Below are positions 45,769-54,720 of a DNA stretch of 64,000 nucleotides, one piece after another. The notes under the pieces are model-generated. The model ran no database searches. It was not told the origin of the DNA and saw nothing but the letters and a program-made list of their open reading frames with translations. Source of the DNA: Gammaproteobacteria bacterium (GTDB lineage: Bacteria; Pseudomonadota; Gammaproteobacteria; Steroidobacterales; Steroidobacteraceae); assembly GCA_003164785.1 (NCBI GenBank), contig PLUE01000022.1, forward strand, positions 319,539-383,538, in the 5' to 3' direction. Each line of letters starts with the position of its first letter. Within the stretch, counting starts at the first letter, position 1. Both the position numbers and the translations under genes were made by a program.

Positions 45769-46278
45769 CTATAGCTGGAGCGAGTAGATAGTCTGATGAG
45801 AATCATCTGGGTCACAGTGGGCGCTCATGTTCAACTCCCCGGCAAGTGCGCGCATCGCTTCATTGTCCGAGAGTTCGACCGAGTACAGCTGTTTCACGCC
45901 ATTGGACTTGGCAGATTGAATCAGCTGCTTCATCAGCATCGTGCCGAGCCCCTTGTGCTGCCAATCATCGGCGACCGTGACCGCAATTTCCCGCACGTCC
46001 GACCGTGAATTCGGGGCGTAACGACTGACGCCGATCTCGGTTTCCCGGCCGTCGCGGCGAATCGTTGCAAGGAATGCCATGGAATGCCGGCCATCGACAT
46101 CACACGCATGTGCTGCTTCGGATGGGGACAGCTCCTTCCTGCCACCAAAGAAGCGGTAGTGCTTGGTCTGTGGGGACAAGCGACGAACGAAGTCCGCCTC
46201 CATCTCCGCGTCGGTTATTCGGATTGGCCGAATGGTGACCACCTCTCCAGCAATCGTGGGATACGATCCGGTTGACAT
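45769..46278 (-). CDS. GNAT-family N-acetyltransferase
   Basis: 169 residues, one GNAT domain. Acetyl-CoA binding loop is visible as VADDWQHKGLGTMLMKQLI (Q-x-x-G-x-G/A). Sequence (VTIRPIRITDAEMEADFVRRLSP) resembles the acetyltransferase half of protein-lysine acetyltransferases such as Pat/PatZ, which in stress islands are often joined to an acyl-CoA synthetase domain; here only the GNAT is present. Isolated on the minus strand; AGGGAG upstream of ATG. Confidence 0.88.
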   Translation of the reverse strand: MSTGSYPTIAGEVVTIRPIRITDAEMEADFVRRLSPQTKHYRFFGGRKELSPSEAAHACDVDGRHSMAFLATIRRDGRETEIGVSRYAPNSRSDVREIAVTVADDWQHKGLGTMLMKQLIQSAKSNGVKQLYSVELSDNEAMRALAGELNMSAHCDPDDSHQTIYSLQL

Positions 46279-46455
46279 GGCGCTCGAACTCCCTTGATTG
46301 AAGACGACGAGCGATCATGGAGAAGTCGCGCTCCATCCGCCATAGGGGCTTCCCGCAACGAAAGTTGTCCAGCCCTTATGGAAGGGAGGGGACTCAGGCC
46401 GTAGCCTTGAACGGAAGACGTTCTGATGTCTCTTATTCATGTGGAGGCCGCGAGC

Positions 46456-46899
46456 ATGTTGCTACCGATTCAAATCACTTGGCGAGGTATGGAGCCGTCT
46501 GCGGCACTCGAGGGGCGGGTCCGGGCGCTGGCGCAGCAGCTCGAAAAATTCAGCTCCAAGATGATTCACTGCCACGTGATTATTGAGCTCCCACACAAAC
46601 GGGGGCATCAGGGACATATTTATGAAGTCCACATCCAGGTGACCGTTCCGGGGACCGAGCTGATAGCTCAATATGAACATCGTGAGCTGCAGAGTCACGA
46701 GGATCCGTATGTTGCGGTGCGTGATGCGTTCCGGGCAGTGCGCCGACAATTGCAGGACTATGCGCGAAAACGTCGACTGGACGTCAAAGGTCACACGCTG
46801 CATCCGACGCTCTCGGGGATAGAGAGACGTTCCGCTGAGGCAGGCACGGAACCGCTCCCGCGGGCACCGATCACCCGAGATCCGCGTGACGCGAGCTGA
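46456..46899 (+). CDS. Ribosome hibernation promoting factor (HPF/RaiA family)
   Basis: 147 residues. Clear S30EA/HPF domain: LPIQITWRGMEPSAALEGRV, VIIELPHKRGHQGHIYEVHI, ELIAQYEHRELQSHEDPYVA and VRDAFRAVRRQLQDY. Binds the 30S subunit and stabilises inactive ribosomes under stress. Start ATG 46456 with GGAGG 8 bases upstream. Its TGA overlaps the next ATG by one base (TGATG), linking it to the ACP-like gene. Confidence 0.9.
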   Translation: MLLPIQITWRGMEPSAALEGRVRALAQQLEKFSSKMIHCHVIIELPHKRGHQGHIYEVHIQVTVPGTELIAQYEHRELQSHEDPYVAVRDAFRAVRRQLQDYARKRRLDVKGHTLHPTLSGIERRSAEAGTEPLPRAPITRDPRDAS

Positions 46900-47288
46900 T
46901 GGCTGCCGAGCCTTCCCTTGCGGGTACCGACGCCGCAACGCGATTGCTGAATGTGGCGCGCTCGGCGGTCGCTGAGTTCCGCGGCGGCGATCTTTATGGT
47001 CTCCAAGTGTCGCTCGACAGTACACTTCAAAACGAGCTCGGGCTCGATAGTTTGGCGCGCGTCGAATTTCTGCACCGTGTTGAAGAGGCCTTCCAGATTC
47101 GACTCCCCGATGACACGTTCGCATCCGCCGCTACGCTGCGAGACCTGCTGGCCGCCATCGAGCGCAACGGCCCCGGTGCCGTGCCTACCGAACGATCGGC
47201 TAAGGATGCGTTGCGAGCGACTCGCCCCGAACGGACGCCCGATAGGGCGTCGACGCTGATCGAGGTGCTCCGGTGGTACGTCGAGTGA
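46899..47288 (+). CDS. Acyl-carrier-protein-like domain; likely 5' part of a broken fusion gene
   Basis: 129 residues. Phosphopantetheine-attachment motif LGLDSLARVEFL near residue 48 and EEAFQIRLPDDT following are typical of ACPs. The tail STLIEVLRWYVE ends at a TGA after which the same frame continues into an AMP-ligase/acyltransferase sequence. So it may be either a free ACP or the first domain of a single protein cut by a stop codon. Coupled to the HPF gene. Confidence 0.65.
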   Translation: MAAEPSLAGTDAATRLLNVARSAVAEFRGGDLYGLQVSLDSTLQNELGLDSLARVEFLHRVEEAFQIRLPDDTFASAATLRDLLAAIERNGPGAVPTERSAKDALRATRPERTPDRASTLIEVLRWYVE

Positions 47289-48089
47289 GCCGCCTCCACC
47301 ACCGCCATCACGGTGATCACCGCGGACGGGGAACGACCCATCACCCATGCGACGCTTTGGCAAACGGCGCTCGCTGTGTGCGGTGCCCTGCAGGCGCGCG
47401 GCGTCGTCGCCGGGGAGGCGATCGCGCTGATGCTTCCCACAGGAGCTGAGTATTTCACGGCTTTCATGGGCGTGCTCCTCTGCGGCTGCGTACCCGTTCC
47501 GATTTACCCGCCAGCCGAGGCGGGACAACTAGAGGAACACGTTCGACGTCACGCCAAACTCCTCTCGAACGCACGAGTGGGCCTCGTTGTCTTCGGAACC
47601 CTGCGGCGCGACGTATGTTTTGTCGCCAAACGCGAGTTACTCGACCAGCTGATTCCCCGCGTGTTCCTGCAACGTGTGGGCGCCTTGTTCGTAGCTCGCG
47701 ATGAGACCGTCGAGAGTGTTGCGAGTGCTGAGGCCATGGCCACCGCAGTACGCGCCGGTGAGGCACTCGTGGTCTTTGCCGAGGGCACGTTGACCCGCGC
47801 ACCCGGACTCATGCCGTTTCATCTGGGCGGATTCCTGGCAGCCGCCACCGCTGGCGCAGTCACGGTGCCGATGGCGATTCGCGGCACTCGCTCCGCGCTC
47901 CGCGATGGCGAGTGGTTTTCGCGGCGGCTTCCGATCCTCGTAGAGGTTGGCCCTCCGATACCCGTACCGGCAGAGCTCAAACCATCGGCGGCTGCACTGC
48001 GGATTCGCGATTCAACGCGAGCCTTTATTGCGGCCCGATGCGGTGAACCGGACACTCAGAGTGACGCACGTCCAAGTAGCTCACAGTAA
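47289..48089 (+). pseudogene. AMP-dependent ligase / lysophosphatidate acyltransferase remnant with internal deletion
   Basis: In the ACP frame, after one TGA. Residues from about 47313 to 47570 read as the beginning of an AMP-binding ligase (ITHATLWQTALAVCGALQARGV, LMLPTGAEYFTAFMGVLLCG, PVPIYPPAEAGQLEEHVRR). The text then jumps, around 47575-47600, into a PlsC-like acyltransferase (FVAKRELLD, VVFAEGTLTRAPGLMPFHLGGF, VTVPMAIRGTR). Most of the ligase, including its ATP-binding loop, and the acyltransferase H-x4-D are missing. An intact relative would be about 800-900 residues. Confidence 0.7.
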
Positions 48090-48194
48090 GTAACGAGAAA
48101 TGATACGGCAATCCATGCCGATCCCGACCATATCGGATGCCATCTGCCTTGCCTATGCCGTGTGCGTCTCGACGTTTACGCGCATCTCGCACAA

Positions 48195-48240
48195 TGCCAG
48201 GCATGACCGTCGCGATATCTCGCGAAGATCATGCCTGGCA
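48195..48240. repeat. 12-bp perfect inverted repeat between the acyltransferase remnant and the BON gene
   Basis: TGCCAGGCATGA (48195-48206) pairs with TCATGCCTGGCA (48229-48240), with a smaller palindrome (TCGCGATATCTCGCGA, about 48210-48225) in the centre. It lies in the convergent gap; it could be a bidirectional terminator or a mobile-element scar. No T-run. Confidence 0.5.
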
Positions 48241-48273
48241 TGCCGATCTGTAACTAGATTCCGGGCGATCGGG

Positions 48274-48924
48274 TTACTGGATCGTGAGGCGATTTTCCAC
48301 GGCGTTGACGCCCGGCGCCCCCCATGCTGCCAAGGTCGCATCTTCCCGTTCTTGCCAGGAATGGACATGACCTTTCAGGGTGACAATCGAGCTATGTACG
48401 ACGACCTCGATGTCCTTCGCCTCGAGGATCGCATGACGTTTGAATGCCTCCTCTATCTTCTGTTTCACATCCGTGACCTTAACGGTAGACTTCACGCTGA
48501 TTTCGTTGGAGACGCCTTTGACTCCCATCAGATTTCTCACGGCGGTCTCGGCGGCTATCTTCTGATATCCCCAGCTGACCTGCCCGCCCAGCGACACCCA
48601 ACCATCCTTGACGACGGGGGTGATCCCGGCGCCGCTTAGCGAAACGTTCCAGCGCAAGGCGTTCGCCGCCGCTTCAGCGATTTCGGTGTCGGTCCGTTCG
48701 CCCGATGCGGGAATCTTGATTTGGATGTCGTTCGCGACGGCACGCACGCCCTTCACGCGCTTGACCAGATCCGCGGCTACCCAGCGGCCGGAATAGTGCG
48801 GCACGTCCCCAGTCAATGTGACCACTCCGTTCCTGACCGCGACTCCGATCCGCGTGTCGTCAATGCTGGGGTCCCACTGCAACTCGCTCTCCACATCACG
48901 GCAAATTTCTGCGTCAGTTCTCAT
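48274..48924 (-). CDS. Triple BON-domain protein, OsmY-like but without signal peptide
   Basis: 216 residues: three BON domains (about residues 4-70, 77-145, 148-215), each with G-V-V-T/S-L-x-G-x-V. Unlike periplasmic OsmY there is no signal peptide ([20 protein letters not shown]), so it is probably cytoplasmic. Proteins of this type are common in heat- and oxygen-stress regulons. AAGGAG precedes ATG 48924. Binds phospholipid or polymer in related proteins; function here is unknown. Confidence 0.88.
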   Translation of the reverse strand: MRTDAEICRDVESELQWDPSIDDTRIGVAVRNGVVTLTGDVPHYSGRWVAADLVKRVKGVRAVANDIQIKIPASGERTDTEIAEAAANALRWNVSLSGAGITPVVKDGWVSLGGQVSWGYQKIAAETAVRNLMGVKGVSNEISVKSTVKVTDVKQKIEEAFKRHAILEAKDIEVVVHSSIVTLKGHVHSWQEREDATLAAWGAPGVNAVENRLTIQ

Positions 48925-49467
48925 GAATATCTCCTTCGTTGGTAATTGCCCAGCGGAATGATCGCGCTTCGACGAGGGTCCGGCCATTCGTGATTCCCGC
49001 TCGGGATTTCTTGATTTACTTAAGGAAGCGGAAATAGCCAGATTTCCCTTCCTCCCTGATGGAACCGTAACTACCGAAATTCTCGGCAGGCAGCTGCAAG
49101 AGGTGGCGAGGACTTCTCTGGACCGGCGCAGTGCAAGAGTGATCTGTCAAAGCCTGTCGCGAGCAAGCGGCTGCGCTGCCCGGATGCGGGCTCGGGCGTC
49201 CCCGCAGCGGCGCTGGTCCGTCTAGGAAGTGACGCGCGCCTTGCATCCACCGCTCCGCGCAGGGCCATCAGATGCGGCAGTTATTCTGTCGAGTCCGCCT
49301 GCTAGACTGCGGGAAACCCCGAGAAGCTCTCGGAATGATCAAAGTCGCTCCCGACACCCCCGCAATCCCGTTCAGGTTTAGGTACCTCGAGTGGAATAGG
49401 GCTACTACCTAGGGTATGAGGATTTTCCCCAATAGCAGGGGTGGGACCAAGCGAGGAAATTAAAGAT
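48925..49467. other. Noncoding stretch, about 540 bases
   Basis: Between the leftward BON gene and the rightward DUF2934 gene. Open frames inside lack protein character. It should contain the promoters for both genes. GC falls at 49290-49440. I see no clear sigma-factor box or repeat. Confidence 0.4.
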
Positions 49468-49671
49468 ATGGATAAGAACCCGGATAAAACACGATTACCT
49501 TATTACGCAATGGAGTTTCCAGCTCCGCAGTTTAGCGACCTGCATCATAAGGCAATTGCGGAAGCTGCATATTTTCGCGCCGAACACCGTGGTTTTGTAC
49601 CGGGTCATGAGTTTGACGATTGGCTGGCAGCGGAGACAGAAATTGGATCGGCTAATGAGCGAAGGCCGTAA
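49468..49671 (+). CDS. DUF2934 protein
   Basis: 67 residues. The DUF2934 core is AIAEAAYFRAEHRGFVPGHEF then DDWLAAETEI. Small proteins of this family, function unknown, recur next to stress genes in Proteobacteria. ATG 49468 chosen, with GAGGAAA upstream at about 11 bases; GTG 49441 is also open. Confidence 0.8.
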   Translation: MDKNPDKTRLPYYAMEFPAPQFSDLHHKAIAEAAYFRAEHRGFVPGHEFDDWLAAETEIGSANERRP

Positions 49672-49766
49672 GCTCTAGATTCATCTTTGTTTGACGCTGT
49701 TGTTGCAAGCCGGCATAGGCACTCCGTCTGATAGCACGGAGATCTGATACGAGAGGAGAAAGACTT

Positions 49767-49979
49767 ATGGTCAAGAAAGCAGCAGAGCATCATCGCAAGG
49801 CCGCGGAACATCACGAGCACGCGGCGCGGCACCACAAGGAAGCGGCAAAACATCACGATGCGGGAAAACATGAGACAGCGGCGCATCATGCACAGCTAGC
49901 GCGTGGTCATCAAGAACGCGCAAACAAGTACGCTGCGGACGCAGTTGAGGAATATATCATTCTTTTTCCAGCGCTATGA
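49767..49979 (+). CDS. His-rich small helical protein
   Basis: 70 residues with about 17 His, mostly in a repeated H-H-x-x-A-A pattern (AAEHHRKAAEHHEHAARHHK), which forms an amphipathic helix. Similar His/Ala-rich small proteins lie beside stress genes. Metal binding is a plausible but untested role. AGAGGAGAAAG before the ATG gives good translation initiation. Confidence 0.8.
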   Translation: MVKKAAEHHRKAAEHHEHAARHHKEAAKHHDAGKHETAAHHAQLARGHQERANKYAADAVEEYIILFPAL

Positions 49980-50035
49980 TGGCAGACTTTCTAATGTAGG
50001 CGCGGCCCGCGGCAGGCAATGACAGGCGTTGATGT

Positions 50036-50377
50036 ATGAACGTGGAACAGAGCCAGCGCATCGTCGCGCTCAAATACGCGGAAGACGCGCTGCACGCGGT
50101 GAAGGCCGTTCGTGATGAATGGATACGTCAGGGACATACGCGATTAGTGGTCGAACTCGAGCCGGCAATCGCCGACCTCACTAAAACCCTTACGATCTTG
50201 CGGGATGACCAGGGCGCGCGTTGGAGAGCCGCGGGGCAGCCGCTTGAATACGCGCATCAGACGCTTTACCGGATGAACCGCTCGGAACTCGCCAAGCCCC
50301 TGCAGCTTGCGGTGCAGGCAAATGACGAAGTATCGAAACATCGGCCCATTACGAGCCGCGGATCGGCACGAACGTAG
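50036..50377 (+). CDS. Hypothetical protein
   Basis: 113 residues, all-helical in appearance (ALKYAEDALHAVKAVRDEW, LEPAIADLTKTLTILRDD), basic C-terminus. No family recognised. No signal or membrane segment. Follows the His-rich gene in the same direction with about a 56-base gap. Confidence 0.5.
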   Translation: MNVEQSQRIVALKYAEDALHAVKAVRDEWIRQGHTRLVVELEPAIADLTKTLTILRDDQGARWRAAGQPLEYAHQTLYRMNRSELAKPLQLAVQANDEVSKHRPITSRGSART

Positions 50378-51024
50378 GAACTTATGCACGTCTTTCAGCT
50401 GACCGTTGACCGTGCCAATTCAGAGTATCCATTTCTTTGGGGGTATTGCGTCGACAGTTAATCCCTCCCCTCACTGCTGAGCTTTGGATACCATCGCATC
50501 GCTGAAAGGCGGAGTCGAGACGGCATTGAGGACATGCACGCGGACTCACGCGCGAGTTTCGCGGCGAGATCATTCGCGGCGACAAAGTGATCCGCATCGC
50601 ACCCAGCAGCTGCGCGACACCAACCTTCCTTCGCACGAACCCATAGACGGGAACATCAAGGTATTCTGACGGACCGCTCCTTGTATAGGCGCGACGCGAA
50701 CGGTTGCGTTGAGGAATGAAGGCTCCGACGTCTTTGCCCCTATTTCTACGACGGCGCATTCCCTGCTCCGGCCGCCAGCTCGGGCCGACCAGTTTGGTGC
50801 GAATGATGCGCCCATCTTTCTCATGATCGCCGCGCGGTGTGCTTCTCGACGGTCCGCTGGTTAATGGCAACGCGCGCTGAGATATCCTTATTGCATGGCC
50901 GGCGAAGACGAACGCCACCACGGCGTGTAGGTTCTGCGCCTTTCCCGTATAGCGCACCGAGAAATAGCGGATATGGTGGGGAACAGGAACAAGGCGCTGA
51001 ATCTCCGCGGGAGTAGAGTAGAAC
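50378..51024. other. Decayed region without intact gene
   Basis: About 650 bases that hold the broken LuxR-type HTH (50785-50940) and otherwise no recognisable protein. A purine-rich GGGAGTAGAG lies before the flavoprotein GTG at 51025. Confidence 0.4.
50785..50940 (-). pseudogene. LuxR/FixJ-type helix-turn-helix remnant with frameshifts
   Basis: In minus frames the pieces VVAFVFAGHA, then NKDISARVAINQRTVEKHTA, then AIMRKMGASF line up with the LuxR-type HTH (x-x-G-x-x-N-K-x-I-A...S-x-R-T-V-E-x-H...I-M-x-K-M-G-A). They lie in three different frames, joined by small indels near 50900 and 50830. The receiver part is absent. Compare the intact FixJ-type protein at 31116. Confidence 0.55.
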
Positions 51025-52566
51025 GTGACAAAGCAGAGTGTCGCACGAGCGATCAGCGCTCCACCGGGCCAATGGGATGAGAAGGCCGATGTGGTCGTGG
51101 TGGGCTATGGCGGCGGCGGGGCCATAACGGCCATTGAGGCCGCGGACGCCGGGGCCGACGTTGTTATCCTGGAGAAGAATCCCGCCGATCGCCATATCTG
51201 CAATACCAACGTATCCGGTGGCATATTCATCTGTCCTACGGACGTAGAGAAGGCCTTCCAATACATCAAGGCCTGCGTCGGCGACACCGTCGATGACACC
51301 CTGTGCCGAGTCTGGGCGACGCAGACGTCGACCAACAAGGAGTACCTGAAGGGGCTCGCGGAGAGTGTCGGGGAGCCCTCGGACATGATAAGGCACGGAG
51401 GCGCGGAGTTTCCCGATCTGCCCGGTGCAGACGGCATCAGCAGTTGGAGATTGAAATCAGGTCTCGGCACCAAGATGTTTGAGGTCTTGGACAAGTGCGT
51501 GAAGGCTCGCAAGAACATCCGGGTTGCGTACTCGAGCCCCGGCAAGAGGCTCGTTCAGGATGAGAGCCGGGCAATTCTCGGGGTCGTCGCGGAACGTGAT
51601 AACAAGGAAATCAGTATCCGGGGGCGTCGCGCCACGATCCTCGCATCGGGCGGCTTCGAGTTCAATGACCAGGTCAAACTCAACGCATTTTACGGCAACC
51701 CACGCTACTTCTACGGCACGGACAGCAACACGGGCGATGGGCTTCTGATGGCGATGGCAGCCGGTGCCGACCTCTGGCACATGAACTGGTCGTCGCAACA
51801 TTACGGCTTCCATTACAAGAATTTCCCGGTTGGCATGATCCTCGGCGGCATCGCCAAGCCAAGCTATCTGGTGGTGGATCAATACGGGAAGCGTTATTTC
51901 AATGAAAGCTATAATGGGCATTCTGCCTATGCTTCTTTCATTTTTTTCGATCCGCTCAAGGGCGTCTATCCTCGGATACCCTCCTACCTCGTGTTCGACG
52001 AGCAGGTGCGCACGATGGGAGCACCGCTTTCACCCAATACAGGGCCCGGCGGCGACTTTATCGGGGCGAAAACGGCGAAGTACGGCTATTACTGGAGCAC
52101 GGATCAGAGCAAGGAAATCGAGAACGGCTGGGTCCTGAAGGCCGAAACGATCGAAGAGCTGGCCCTGTTGATCCGTGCCCGACAGTGCCCGAACGAATTC
52201 GTGGATTATCCGAGTAGCATCCGAATGGAGCCAACCCTCCTGGCCAAATCCGTTGCGACATTCAATGAGAATGCCCATCGGCACGAGGATCCCGAATTTG
52301 GCCGCCGCGTCCTCGCGCCCCTCGAGAACGGACCCTTCTATGCCACCGAGGTGTGGCCGTGTGGTCCCAACACCCAGGGGGGGCCCAAATTCGACTCTCA
52401 GGGCAGGGTGCTCGATGTCTGCGGAAACCCCATTCCTCGCCTTTACAAAGCTGGGGAGTTGGGCTCTATCTACGGGCAGCGCTATCCCTCCGGCGGAGGC
52501 AATCTCGCAGAGATTCTGGCCTTTGGTCGCATCGCCGGTCAAAACGCAGCCAAAGAGTTGGCCTGA
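51025..52566 (+). CDS. FAD-binding oxidoreductase, 3-ketosteroid-dehydrogenase/fumarate-reductase family
   Basis: 513 residues from GTG 51025. Rossmann FAD site ADVVVVGYGGGGAITAIEAA near residue 22, followed by VILEKNPA; RATILASGGFEFN mid-protein; RLYKAGELGSIYGQRYPSGGG and LAEILAFGRIAGQ at the C-terminus, as in KstD, flavocytochrome c and urocanate-reductase-like enzymes. Lacks haem motifs and a signal peptide. It could dehydrogenate a steroid-like or other ketone, or reduce an enoate; the substrate is not clear. Stands alone in the island. Confidence 0.85.
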   Translation: MTKQSVARAISAPPGQWDEKADVVVVGYGGGGAITAIEAADAGADVVILEKNPADRHICNTNVSGGIFICPTDVEKAFQYIKACVGDTVDDTLCRVWATQTSTNKEYLKGLAESVGEPSDMIRHGGAEFPDLPGADGISSWRLKSGLGTKMFEVLDKCVKARKNIRVAYSSPGKRLVQDESRAILGVVAERDNKEISIRGRRATILASGGFEFNDQVKLNAFYGNPRYFYGTDSNTGDGLLMAMAAGADLWHMNWSSQHYGFHYKNFPVGMILGGIAKPSYLVVDQYGKRYFNESYNGHSAYASFIFFDPLKGVYPRIPSYLVFDEQVRTMGAPLSPNTGPGGDFIGAKTAKYGYYWSTDQSKEIENGWVLKAETIEELALLIRARQCPNEFVDYPSSIRMEPTLLAKSVATFNENAHRHEDPEFGRRVLAPLENGPFYATEVWPCGPNTQGGPKFDSQGRVLDVCGNPIPRLYKAGELGSIYGQRYPSGGGNLAEILAFGRIAGQNAAKELA

Positions 52567-52802
52567 CGTCTGCCTATTGGTCGCACGATACTGATCACGG
52601 TGCGTCGAGACGGGTCTTGGACGATAGACGAGCCGCGACGCGAAATACGCCGATCATGTCGGTCTCCGCATGATCTTCCGATATCTACGAATTGACCTAG
52701 CCTCAAATATGCGGCCGCCAGCTGCCCAATCAGCGGCCAAAGAGCGACGGCCTGCCTGAAGCCGGCACGGCAAGTGCGGAGTCATAGCCAGTGCTCACTC
52801 CA

Positions 52803-53819
52803 TCAAGGGCTGTTGCCGAAATGCGTCCAGCCCTCGGTGGCAAAACTGCGCGGCAGACCGAACTCGTCGAGTATCACCACCTGAGGCTGACCACCCTCCG
52901 ACATGCCCACCATGCGGCCGATGGGCGTAATCGGCACGCCGAATTGTCGAGACAGTTCGCCGATCAGGGTCGATGCTGCGGGAGGCGCGGCGAACAGGAT
53001 TTCATAATCGTCGCCGCCCGTCAGCGCAGTCGCGAGGCAATGAGGATCGCCCGCTATGGCGGCGCGGGTGGCGGCCGACAGCGGGACCGACCGGGCTTCG
53101 ATGACCGCGGAGAGGCGTGAGACCTCGCAAAGATGCCGCAGATCGGCGACTAGCCCGTCCGAAACGTCAAGCCCCGCGGTCGCGATGCCGATCAGCCTTG
53201 GGCCCAGGGCGACCCGCGGCTCTGGCAATCGATAGCGATCGACGAGCAACGTGGTCGATGCCGCATCGAGCGAGGGCGGCGTTGCGCGCAATGCTGCGAG
53301 CCCCAGCGCGGCATCGCCGATCGTACCGGTGACAAAAACGGTATCACCCGCTTGCGCGCCGCCTCGCCGGATGATCCGACCGATCGGCGCCTCACCAAGA
53401 GCCGTGATTGCGATTGTGATCGGGCCTGTTGTGGAACTCGTGTCGCCGCCGATCAAATGCAAACCGTATTCGGCCTGGTCGCGGGCAAGACCGGCGGCAA
53501 AAGCGCCGATCCACGGTTCATCGATTGTGTTCGGCAATACGAGGTCCAGCAGATAGGCGCGCGGGACTGCACCCTTGGCGGCGAGATCGGAGAGATTGAC
53601 GCGCAGCGCTTTGCGCGCAATAAAATCGGCTGACTCGTCGGGAAGAAAATCTATACCGCCGACTATGGTGTCGGTCTTGACAACCAGTTCGTTGCCGCAT
53701 GCCGGACTGATCACGGCTGCGTCGTCGAGCAATCCGTAGGCGCCGGGAAATGCACGTGCAAGCGGCGCAAAATAACGCGCGATCAACTCGAACTCGGTTG
53801 GCAGACCCTGCTTCGACAT
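52803..53819 (-). CDS. thiL: Thiamine-monophosphate kinase
   Basis: About 338 residues. Features: GEF-type lead-in (MSKQGLPTEFELIARYFAPLA), metal-binding DDAAVI, VVKTDTIVGGIDF, ARKALRVNLSDLAAKGA, IGGDTSSTTGPI, LDVSDGLVADL and TGGDDYEILFAAPP. Phosphorylates thiamine monophosphate to thiamine diphosphate. Usually encoded with nusB or pgpA; here it is isolated in an accessory island. ATG 53819 selected by family alignment; the frame to 54020 is an unsupported extension. Confidence 0.93.
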   Translation of the reverse strand: MSKQGLPTEFELIARYFAPLARAFPGAYGLLDDAAVISPACGNELVVKTDTIVGGIDFLPDESADFIARKALRVNLSDLAAKGAVPRAYLLDLVLPNTIDEPWIGAFAAGLARDQAEYGLHLIGGDTSSTTGPITIAITALGEAPIGRIIRRGGAQAGDTVFVTGTIGDAALGLAALRATPPSLDAASTTLLVDRYRLPEPRVALGPRLIGIATAGLDVSDGLVADLRHLCEVSRLSAVIEARSVPLSAATRAAIAGDPHCLATALTGGDDYEILFAAPPAASTLIGELSRQFGVPITPIGRMVGMSEGGQPQVVILDEFGLPRSFATEGWTHFGNSP

Positions 53820-54317
53820 CCGGAAATGTGACCCTAGCTGAAGTACTTTCAGACCGCTTCGCGCGGCGGAACCAAGCAGCATTTCGCAACACCCCCGGCG
53901 GCGACGCAATACGTATCTGCCGTAACGTCCGCGTGGATAAGCGTGAGGAGCCACCGCCGAGACTGCACTTATCCCATGCCATCTATTCAATGACTGCGTC
54001 ACCAAACCTAGTAACCGCACAATGCGCCTTCGATCCCGTCGTTTGGCCGAGCTAGCCTCTCGGGGGCGTTGCGCGGCATCCTTGGTAGACGACCATTGGG
54101 CGATCCATCGCCCAAGGAAATACGTGTATTTCCCGATGTAACGATTCCATCCCGTTCGGCACTGCGTGGTATGACATTTGAGATACCGACAGAGTGGAGC
54201 CTCCTCATAGGCGATGCAGATCAGTAGCGTTGGCAGTCTTACTCGTGTTTCCCGCTATATCGCTATGACCGATATGTCAGCAGACTAGCCAGAAGCATGA
54301 AATAGGAGAGGTGCAAC
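53820..54317. other. Noncoding stretch with two adjoining hairpins
   Basis: About 500 bases upstream of both thiL (left) and the YqjD-like gene (right). Contains back-to-back perfect inverted repeats at 54096-54115 and 54116-54133, listed separately. No other gene-like content. Confidence 0.4.
54096..54133. repeat. Two adjoining perfect palindromic hairpins
   Basis: TTGGGCGAT-CC-ATCGCCCAA (54096-54115) immediately followed by GGAAATAC-GT-GTATTTCC (54116-54133). They abut without a spacer. May be an operator pair or a structured leader; no T-run follows. Confidence 0.6.
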
Positions 54318-54650
54318 ATGCAACGAGTCAACGCTGACAGGCTGATGCGGGATCTGAGCGCCGTGGCGGTCGATGTGGACGAACTGGTCAAGTCTACGGC
54401 CGGCCACACGAACGAGGCGATCGTCGAGGCGCGAAAGCGCGTTGAAGGCTCGTTGGAAGCAGCGAGGGAAAACTTGAAAAACGCGCAGCTCTGCGCAGTC
54501 GAGGAGGCAAAGAATGCCGCGCGATCTGCGGATGCTTATTTGCGTGAGAACGTCTGGGCGGCGATAGGCATTGCAGGAAGCATCGGGCTGATGCTTGGCG
54601 CAATAATGGGTCTCAAGAGTGGGCACGCCCAGCGCGATCGAGCGAATTGA
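54318..54650 (+). CDS. YqjD/ElaB-like (DUF883) C-tail-anchored membrane protein
   Basis: 110 residues: long helical N-terminus, then a C-terminal membrane segment VWAAIGIAGSIGLMLGAIMGL preceded by YLRENVW, the pattern of YqjD/ElaB proteins that anchor ribosomes to the inner membrane in stationary phase. ATAGGAGAGG precedes the ATG. Possibly functionally linked with the HPF protein in this island. Confidence 0.85.
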   Translation: MQRVNADRLMRDLSAVAVDVDELVKSTAGHTNEAIVEARKRVEGSLEAARENLKNAQLCAVEEAKNAARSADAYLRENVWAAIGIAGSIGLMLGAIMGLKSGHAQRDRAN

Positions 54651-54720
54651 GTGCGGCGCGACATGAAACAGTGCGAAGCGAGCTGACGCCGAGTAACACA
54701 CTATAACGGAGGACGTTCCG

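Noticed and set aside
47286..47288. TGA between the ACP and ligase segments as a selenocysteine codon
   Set aside because: No SECIS-like hairpin was evident, and the adjacent ligase has a large deletion, so a simple nonsense mutation is more likely.
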